Part shown: positions 42,741-48,056 of the stretch, piece by piece | Position numbering within the stretch: the first letter of the stretch is position 1 | How the letters are laid out: every line of letters begins with the position of its first letter | DNA from: JAWVEV01 sp033856535 | GTDB lineage: Bacteria > Actinomycetota > Thermoleophilia > Miltoncostaeales > Miltoncostaeaceae | DNA: 48,056 nucleotides | Direction of reading: 5' to 3' | NCBI GenBank assembly: GCA_033856535.1 | Contig: JAWVEV010000079.1 | Span: 1-48,056, forward strand | Position numbers and translations under genes: made by a program | Notes under the pieces: generated by a model | The model's input: the letters and a program-made list of their open reading frames with translations, nothing else | Told to the model about the DNA's origin: nothing | The model's database searches: none

Positions 42741-44123
42741 ATGGAGGCCCGCGTCGCGGAGCGGCCCCGCCGTGACGAGGTCCTCGAGCTCGAGGTGGGC
42801 GACCTCGCCTTCGGCGGCGCCGGTGTGGCACGCAAGGACCGGTTCGTCGTGTTCTGCCACGACACCGCGCCCGGGGACGTCGTGCGCGCGAAGGTCCGCA
42901 AGGCCCGCCGCCGGCACGCCGACGCCGACCTGGTGGAGGTGCTGCGCCCCGGGCCGGATCGGATCGTCCCGCCCTGCCGGTACGTGCCGCGCTGCGGCGG
43001 CTGCCGGCTCCAGCACCTCGATTACGGGGCGACGATCGTCGCCAAGCGCGAGCAGGTGCGCGAGCACCTCGCCCGGATCGGCCACCTCGAGGGGATCCCG
43101 GTGCACCCCACCGACCCGGCGGTCGAGATCTTCGGCTACCGCAACAAGATGGAGTACTCCGCGGCGCCGGCCGCCGACGGCGGGCTGGCGCTCGGCTTCC
43201 ACGCCCGCGGGCGCTGGGACGAGGTGCTGGACCTGCGTGAGTGCCTGATCGCCACCCGGCTCGGCGACGCCGTGCGCGAGTCGGTGCGGGCGCTGGCCGA
43301 GGCCGAGGCGCTCGACCCCTACGACCAGCGCGAGCAGCGCGGCACGCTGCGCCACGTCGTGGTGCGCGAGGGCGTCGCGACCGGCCAGATCCTGGTGACC
43401 GTCGTGACGGCCGAGGGCGCCGAGGAGCGCGTCGACCGGCTCGCGCCGGCGCTGGCCACGCGCCATCCGGAGGTGGTCGGGGTGCTGCACGCGGTGAACG
43501 CCGGCCTGGCCGAGGTCACCTCCGGGCTGCCGACCCGGACGGTCTGGGGGCGCGACTGGTTCGAGGAGCGGGTCGCGGGGATGACGCTGCGCCTCTCGGC
43601 CGGCGCCTTCTTCCAGACCAACACCCGGATGACCGAGCGGCTCTACGCCCGGGTGGCCGAGGCCGCCGGCCTGGACGGCGGCCAGGTGCTCTACGACCTG
43701 TTCGCCGGCGCCGGGAGCATCGGCATCGCGATGTCGGCCGGCGCGCGCGAGGTCGTCGCGATCGAGATCGTCCCCGAGGCGGTCGCCGACGCCGAGCGCA
43801 ACGCCGCCGCCAACGGGGTGGCCAACCACACGGCGCTCTGCGGCGACGTCGGCGTGGTGCTGCGCGAGCGCCGGGGCGAGCTTCCGCCGCCCGACGTGGC
43901 CGTGGTGGACCCGCCGCGCGGTGGCCTCTCCGGGCGGGCCATCCGGCGGATCCTGGAGCTGGCGCCGCCGACCCTGGTCTACGTCTCCTGCCAGCCGGCG
44001 ACCTTCGCCGACAACGCCGCCCGCTTCGTGGAGGGCGGCTACCGGCTGGAGGCCGTCCAGCCGGTCGACATGTTCCCCCAGACCCCGCACATCGAGGCCG
44101 TCGCCCGCTTCACCCGGGCCTGA
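42741..44123 (+). CDS. RNA (uracil-5-)-methyltransferase, TrmA/RlmC/RlmD family
   Basis: The 460-residue enzyme carries an N-terminal TRAM-like domain (VLELEVGDLAFGGAGVARKD). The FeS cysteines include CRYVPRCGGCRLQHL, with a fourth in LRECLIATRL. The SAM motif is LYDLFAGAGSIGIAM, and VVDPPRGGLSGRAIR and the catalytic-Cys motif YVSCQPATFADN close the active site. QTNTRMTERLY is the conserved link. It methylates U in 23S rRNA or tRNA; which one cannot be told from the sequence. The ATG at 42741 is chosen for the -10 placed 7 nt upstream. Confidence 0.92.
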   Translation: MEARVAERPRRDEVLELEVGDLAFGGAGVARKDRFVVFCHDTAPGDVVRAKVRKARRRHADADLVEVLRPGPDRIVPPCRYVPRCGGCRLQHLDYGATIVAKREQVREHLARIGHLEGIPVHPTDPAVEIFGYRNKMEYSAAPAADGGLALGFHARGRWDEVLDLRECLIATRLGDAVRESVRALAEAEALDPYDQREQRGTLRHVVVREGVATGQILVTVVTAEGAEERVDRLAPALATRHPEVVGVLHAVNAGLAEVTSGLPTRTVWGRDWFEERVAGMTLRLSAGAFFQTNTRMTERLYARVAEAAGLDGGQVLYDLFAGAGSIGIAMSAGAREVVAIEIVPEAVADAERNAAANGVANHTALCGDVGVVLRERRGELPPPDVAVVDPPRGGLSGRAIRRILELAPPTLVYVSCQPATFADNAARFVEGGYRLEAVQPVDMFPQTPHIEAVARFTRA

Positions 44124-44226
44124 TCGTCCCCGGGTCCCAGAGGTCGTCCCGCCCGGCCGGCGAGGCGCGGAGCGGGGGGCGGAGTACCCTCGGGGGCGCC
44201 GCCCGCCTCGCCCGGAAAGGACGCCG

Positions 44227-45162
44227 CTGAGCCGCCGCTCGCTGGTCCCCGCCCTGCTCGCGCTCGCGCTCGCCGCCCCGGCCGCCGCGCTCGCCGCCGA
44301 CGAGCCGACGTGGGCGCCGGACGATCGGGCGACGATCACCCCCGGCGTCCGCACCCACACCGCCGGCGGGCAGTGCACGTCGAACTTCGTCTTCTACGAC
44401 GCGCGGGACGTCTACATCGGGCAGGCGGCCCACTGCGCCGGCACCGGCGGCCCGCAGGAGGTGGACGGGTGCGATGCCGGCTCGCGGCCGCTCGGCACCG
44501 CGGTGCGGGTCGAGGGCGCCTCCCGCCCCGGCCGCCTCGCCTACAGCTCGTGGCTGGCGATGAGGGCCGCGAAGGAGGACGACGAGGACGCCTGCCGGTT
44601 CAACGACTTCGCGCTGGTGCGGCTGGACCGGGCCGACCGGGCCTCGGTGAACCCCTCGGTGCCGCTCTACGGCGGGCCGACCGGGCTGAGCGAGGAGGGT
44701 CCGCGCGACGGCGAGCCGATCTACAGCTACGGCAACTCGTCGCTGCTGGGCGGTCTCGACCTGCTCAACGCCAAGCGCGGCGTGGCGCTCGGGACGGCCG
44801 GCGGGGGCTGGCTCCACACGGTGGTCACGGTCATCCCCGGCGTGCCGGGCGACTCGGGCTCGGGCTACCTCGACGCGGAGGGCCGCGCCTTCGGCGTGAT
44901 CCGCACCTTCGGGCCCGGTCCGCTGCTCGGGAGCAACGGCGTCACGGACCTCGCCAAGGCGCTGCGGTACCTCGCCGAGCACAGCGACCTGGACGTCACG
45001 ATGGCGCGCGGCACCGCGTCGTTCACCGACCGGCCGGCCGAGCGGGTGCCCGACCCCGAGGCCGCCGACCCGGCCGCCCTGCCGCCCCGCCCCGCGCTGC
45101 TCTCGCGCATCCTGGACTGGCTCATCGGCCTCCTGCGACCGGGCGGCACCGGGCGAGGTTGA
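44227..45162 (+). CDS. Secreted trypsin-like (S1) serine protease, apparent CUG start
   Basis: The 311-residue protein has a signal peptide (SRRSLVPALLALALAAPAAA) and the full triad: His69 in GQAAHCAGTGG, Asp127 in NDFALVRLDR and Ser210 in GVPGDSGSGYL. Cys pairs suggest disulfides. The C-terminus carries a hydrophobic helix (LLSRILDWLIGLLRPGG). The frame has no ATG, GTG or TTG after the upstream gene ends. CTG at 44227 has GGAAAGGA about 5 nt upstream and gives a normal signal peptide. A TACCCT -10 candidate is at 44185-44190. Confidence 0.85.
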   Translation: MSRRSLVPALLALALAAPAAALAADEPTWAPDDRATITPGVRTHTAGGQCTSNFVFYDARDVYIGQAAHCAGTGGPQEVDGCDAGSRPLGTAVRVEGASRPGRLAYSSWLAMRAAKEDDEDACRFNDFALVRLDRADRASVNPSVPLYGGPTGLSEEGPRDGEPIYSYGNSSLLGGLDLLNAKRGVALGTAGGGWLHTVVTVIPGVPGDSGSGYLDAEGRAFGVIRTFGPGPLLGSNGVTDLAKALRYLAEHSDLDVTMARGTASFTDRPAERVPDPEAADPAALPPRPALLSRILDWLIGLLRPGGTGRG

Positions 45163-45172
45163 CCGCCTCCGG

Positions 45173-45196
45173 CCGGGGGGTCAGTGTGCCCCCCGG
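45173..45196. terminator. GC hairpin after the S1 protease gene
   Basis: An 8-bp stem (45173-45180 with 45189-45196) has loop TCAGTGTG and starts 11 nt after the protease stop. It has no T-run. Confidence 0.45.
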
Positions 45197-45234
45197 GCCC
45201 GACGGCTCGTGCCCTCCGCCGGGGTACCGAGACC

Positions 45235-45283
45235 GCCCGGGGCCGGCCGGAGCGTGAGGGAGCGCAAGCGGCCGGCCCCGGGC
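45235..45283. terminator. Large inverted repeat between convergent genes
   Basis: A perfect 15-bp stem (45235-45249 with 45269-45283) has a 19-nt loop and ends 8 nt before the UDG-like gene's stop. It probably halts or protects both convergent transcripts. No U-tract is present. Confidence 0.55.
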
Positions 45284-45290
45284 CGCCCTG

Positions 45291-45968
45291 CTAGTAGGGC
45301 GGTTGGGCCTCGTGCCAGTCGCCGATGGCGCGGAAGGCGGCCCAGAAGGCCCGCTTGGCGCCCTGCTCGTCCAGCGACTCGTCGATGTCGGGGACGTAGA
45401 TCGCCTCGATCGTCGGCGTGAAGCGCTGGACCGCGCCGGGCTCGGCGCGCAGCGGCTCCGAGAGCGGGAAGTCGAGGCGGTTCAGCGCGTCGAGGGCCTG
45501 CGGGCCCATCGGGACCACGAGCTTCGGCAGCACGATCTGGATCTCGCGCGAGAGCCAGGAGGGCATCGGGTCGGCGGCGCCCTCGGGGTCGTCGTGCCGG
45601 CACTTCACGCAGAGCGTGCCGTAGAGGTCGAGCGGGTCGATCCCGAGGCGCTGGACGCTCTTCAGGATCGCGGTGCCGGCCCGGCCGAAGAACGCCACGC
45701 CCTCCTGGCGCTCGGCCAGGCTGGCCGACCACTTCACGAGCATGATCTGGGCCTGGGGCGACCCCGAGCTCATGACGGGGAGGGTGCCCTCCCCGCCGCA
45801 GCGCTCGCAGCCAAGGATCTCGTCGTTCAGGGCGCCGATCTCCGCGATCGCCCGCTTGAGGTAGGCGTCCTGGATCTGGTCGGGGGAGCCGCCGATGCCC
45901 GCGGCACCGCGCGGACGGGCGGATCGCGCGCGCCGGGTCGTGCGCGACTCAGGTGGGTCGGGCGTCAT
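45291..45968 (-). CDS. UDG-superfamily protein with degenerate catalytic motifs
   Basis: The 225 residues match the layout of family-4-like uracil-DNA glycosylases: GCERCGGEGTLPVMSSG (CxxC of the FeS site), EGVAFFGRAGTAILKSVQRL (the P(F)xGPAG region) and LYGTLCVKCRHDDPEG (second Cys pair). LPKLVVPMGPQALDAL is the mid-fold strand. The usual motif A GEAPG is replaced by MLVKWSASLAE and the C-terminal HPS/HPA by YVPDIDESLD. The FeS scaffold therefore seems kept while the uracil-excision residues are not. It may be a DNA-binding or altered-specificity member. The ATG at 45968 has no strong ribosome site. Confidence 0.75.
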   Translation of the reverse strand: MTPDPPESRTTRRARSARPRGAAGIGGSPDQIQDAYLKRAIAEIGALNDEILGCERCGGEGTLPVMSSGSPQAQIMLVKWSASLAERQEGVAFFGRAGTAILKSVQRLGIDPLDLYGTLCVKCRHDDPEGAADPMPSWLSREIQIVLPKLVVPMGPQALDALNRLDFPLSEPLRAEPGAVQRFTPTIEAIYVPDIDESLDEQGAKRAFWAAFRAIGDWHEAQPPY

Positions 45969-46017
45969 GCGAGCGTGGTATTACGCGGGTCGCTCACCAT
46001 TCCTGCCCGGACCCGTT

Positions 46018-47835
46018 TCAGCCGTCCGGCGGCGGGCGGCGGCGGCGGGCGACCCGGGTGCGCCCACCCCGGCGCCGGCGCGCGACCCGCGCCTCGGCCA
46101 GGGCGGCGAGGAAGTCGGCGGGCCCGTGGAAGGGCCGGAGCTCGGTGTAGGCGGCCCCGACGCCGGCCGCGTTCGCCGCGCCGCTGCCGCCCGTCACGAG
46201 CATCCCCACCCGCTGCGCGAGCCAGGCGCCGTGCTCGTCGCCCCGGCCCGCCGCGCCGGTCGTCCCGGCCACCGCCTCCTGGCAGTCGACCAGGTCGGCG
46301 ACCCGCCTCAGGTCGTCGGCCGGCGGGATCGGCAGCGCCTCGGGGTGCGGGATCAGGACCACCCCGCCCTGGGCGTGCACGCGCTCCAGCGCCTGGCGCA
46401 GCGGCAGCCCGTCGGGGACGGTCCGCTCGAGGAAGAGGCCGACCACGACGCCCTCGGCGGCGTGGATCTCCTGCCCGACGATCACCCCGAGCTCGGGGGG
46501 CGCGGCGCGCGCGACCGCCAGGGCCGGCTCGATCCCGCCCGGCGCGGCGACGGCGACGACGCTGATACCGCGCGCCGCGCAGGCCGCCACGATCGCCGCC
46601 GGGGACTCGCCCGCCGCCGGCGCGACGCGCAGGTCGGCGAGCACCCGGCCGTCGCCGGCGGCCGCCGCGGACGCGACCCGCGCGGGCACGGCCAGGTAGG
46701 CGGCCTCCAGCTCGGCGGCCACGGCGTCCCATCCGCGCGCCCGGCCGGCCTCGGCGGCGGCGAGCCCCAGCGCGCGCCGGCGCGGCGCGTCGTCGATCAG
46801 CTCGCGGATGGCATCGGACCACGCCGGACGCGAGAAGGCCGGCAGCAGCAGGGCGTCGCGGCCGTGCTGCAGCACCCCCTCGGCCTCGATCCCCGGCGCG
46901 AGGGGGGCGAGCACCGTCATGCCGGCGGCCATCGCCTCGGCCAGCGGCGGCCCCGCCACGTCGGCCGCGGTGGTGAAGACCGCGATCCGCGCGCGGGCGA
47001 ACGCCGCGGCCCGGGCGGCGGGCCCGTCGTCGGGGATCACCTCGACCGCACCCCGCAGCGCCTTCGGCACCGCGGCGCGCGTGCGCCAGGGCGCGTCGCG
47101 CGGGCCCAGCAGGATGAGCGGCCCGGCGGTCGCCGGGTCCAGCTCGCGCAGCGCGCTGAGGCCAAAGCGCGCGCCGACCCGGTCCCGGCCCCGCGCCACC
47201 AGCAGGACGCCCGGCGGCCCCGCGTCGTCCTCCGGGACGGCGATGCCCATCAGGTCGACGCCGGGACGGATGAGCCGGTACTCGCCGGGCAGCACCTCCG
47301 CGAGCGCCCGCCGCCCGGCCTCGGAGGTCGCGATGCGCAGGTCCACCCGGCCCAGGGCGCGGTCGACCAGCGGGCGCAGGAAGGCCACCCCGGCGAGCTG
47401 CTCGGGCCGGTGGAAGGTGGCGGCGGTGACACCCCGCGCGTGTCGCAGCGCGGTCAGGGTGGGGCTGGGCGCGAGCGGCTCGTGCACGTGCACGACGTCG
47501 AAGGCCGAGCTGGCCAGGGCGACCTCGAGCGCGGCCGCCAGGTCGAAGGGCCCGCCCATCCGCCGGCCGGCGCCGGCCGGCAGGGCGCGCGCGAGCGCGG
47601 TCTCGGCCACCTCGCCCGGCGGGGGCAGGAGCGCCTCCGCGTCGCCGGCGGCGGCCCGGCGCAGGCGGGCCCGCCCGGCCTCGACCAGGTCCCGCCCGCT
47701 GGCCGGCGCCAGCACCGCGACCCGGTGCCCGCGCGCGGCGAGCGCCGCCGCCTCGGCCGCCACATGGCTCGCCACGTCCTCCCGCGGCGGCCACGCGAGG
47801 GGCGAGACGAGGGCGATGGAGAGCGGGTCCGTCAG
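46018..47835 (-). CDS. GT4 glycosyltransferase fused to a PHP-like domain that lacks its metal ligands
   Basis: The 605 residues divide in two. Residues ~5-380 form a GT-B glycosyltransferase: ALVSPLAWPPREDVASHVAA, FDVVHVHEPLAPSPTLTALR, and the donor motif AGPPLAEAMAAG near 294-305. Residues ~398-580 align by eye with PHP domains, but the ligands are changed: DLHxHS to DLRVAP (401-406), TDHN to AAPG, GSDAH to GSGAA (550-554). GQEIH and PHPE remain. CTG at 47833-47835, four nt after GGAGG, starts the family's N-terminal strand; the first GTG (47775) would cut it off. It lies 46 nt after ino1 in the same direction, so an inositol-phosphate acceptor (PimA/MshA-like) is plausible but unproven. 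Confidence 0.8.
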   Translation of the reverse strand: MTDPLSIALVSPLAWPPREDVASHVAAEAAALAARGHRVAVLAPASGRDLVEAGRARLRRAAAGDAEALLPPPGEVAETALARALPAGAGRRMGGPFDLAAALEVALASSAFDVVHVHEPLAPSPTLTALRHARGVTAATFHRPEQLAGVAFLRPLVDRALGRVDLRIATSEAGRRALAEVLPGEYRLIRPGVDLMGIAVPEDDAGPPGVLLVARGRDRVGARFGLSALRELDPATAGPLILLGPRDAPWRTRAAVPKALRGAVEVIPDDGPAARAAAFARARIAVFTTAADVAGPPLAEAMAAGMTVLAPLAPGIEAEGVLQHGRDALLLPAFSRPAWSDAIRELIDDAPRRRALGLAAAEAGRARGWDAVAAELEAAYLAVPARVASAAAAGDGRVLADLRVAPAAGESPAAIVAACAARGISVVAVAAPGGIEPALAVARAAPPELGVIVGQEIHAAEGVVVGLFLERTVPDGLPLRQALERVHAQGGVVLIPHPEALPIPPADDLRRVADLVDCQEAVAGTTGAAGRGDEHGAWLAQRVGMLVTGGSGAANAAGVGAAYTELRPFHGPADFLAALAEARVARRRRGGRTRVARRRRPPPDG

Positions 47836-47881
47836 GGTGCCTCCTCTGCGCCGCCGGGCCGCGGGGGCCCGGCAGGGCGCC

Positions 47882-48056
47882 TCAGCCGACTCGGCCGGCC
47901 TCCGTCCCGATCCCCGGCGCCGGCGTGATCTCCACCGCGCCGCCCTCGCCCCGGATGAAGGCCTCGGTCAGCTCGTGGGCCAGGGCGTCCGGGTGCTGCA
48001 CCGGCGGGCTCTTCATGAAGTAGGAGGAGGGCCCCTCGAGCGTGCCCGAGATGCCG
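47882..48056 (-). CDS. ino1: Myo-inositol-1-phosphate synthase, C-terminal fragment (cut by window edge)
   Basis: An open frame enters from the right edge and ends at 47882. The last ~57 residues read GISGTLEGPSSYFMKSPPVQ, then LAHELTEAFIRGEGGAVEIT. GPxxAxSAYxMKSPPxQ is the C-terminal signature of Ino1, which cyclises glucose-6-phosphate to inositol-3-phosphate. Only this tail is in the window. Confidence 0.85.
   Translation of the reverse strand, partial: GISGTLEGPSSYFMKSPPVQHPDALAHELTEAFIRGEGGAVEITPAPGIGTEAGRVG

Overview
The window is about 72% GC and densely coding. It is bacterial and most likely actinobacterial. It has many GTG and TTG starts, zinc-type (Cys4) S14, S4 and L36, a deazaflavin (F420)-type oxidoreductase and a myo-inositol-phosphate synthase, and promoters look like TANNNT with little else. 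The order secY-adk-map-rpmJ-rpsM-rpsK-rpsD-rpoA-rplQ, together with long extensions on several ribosomal proteins, suggests a deep-branching high-GC lineage such as the Thermoleophilia. That placement is inference; no 16S gene is present.

Layout. 1-3373 holds a PHB-depolymerase-like N-terminus cut by the left edge, a ribbon-helix-helix regulator, methylglyoxal synthase, an M14 carboxypeptidase, a GlsB/YeaQ membrane protein and a MepA-type murein endopeptidase. 3555-6583 is rpsL-rpsG-fusA. 6626-11212 is an opposite-strand block: a glucuronyl C5-epimerase-like protein, a deazaflavin oxidoreductase and a large FAD/FeS oxidase. This block separates fusA from tuf. 11395-28209 is tuf followed by the S10/spc/alpha ribosomal cluster through rplQ, with secY, adk, map and rpoA but without infA. 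28202-30734 is a PhoD-like phosphatase and truA. 31557-36085 is surE, a HAD phosphatase, ligA and a membrane protein. 36048-37591 is a PBP4-type carboxypeptidase behind a small helix-turn-helix gene. tRNA-Pro(CGG) lies at 37867. 37989-48056 carries mixed metabolic and housekeeping genes: GCS2 ligase, C26 amidotransferase, TIM-barrel protein, NifU-like protein, nitrilase family, RumA-family RNA methyltransferase, S1 protease, a UDG-fold protein, a GT4-PHP fusion and the end of ino1.

What stands out. Six genes (adk, truA, dacB, a TIM-barrel gene, an S1 protease and the GT4-PHP gene) appear to lack a usable ATG, GTG or TTG start. At the place where the conserved N-terminus must begin, five have CTG and one has ATA. 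Three of the CTG codons lie in a CTGA overlap with the upstream stop, and the ATA lies in an ATAG overlap. This extends the ATGA/GTGA overlaps seen at nine other junctions in the window. TruA is additionally preceded by an 18-codon leader ORF with a strong ribosome binding site. A second curiosity is a 62-bp tandem duplication that copied the start of the HAD gene and left a 21-codon mini-ORF between surE and HAD. Third, the GT4 protein next to ino1 carries a PHP-like domain that has lost its metal ligands. Five genes appear to be leaderless, with TANNNT placed 7-8 nt before the start codon.
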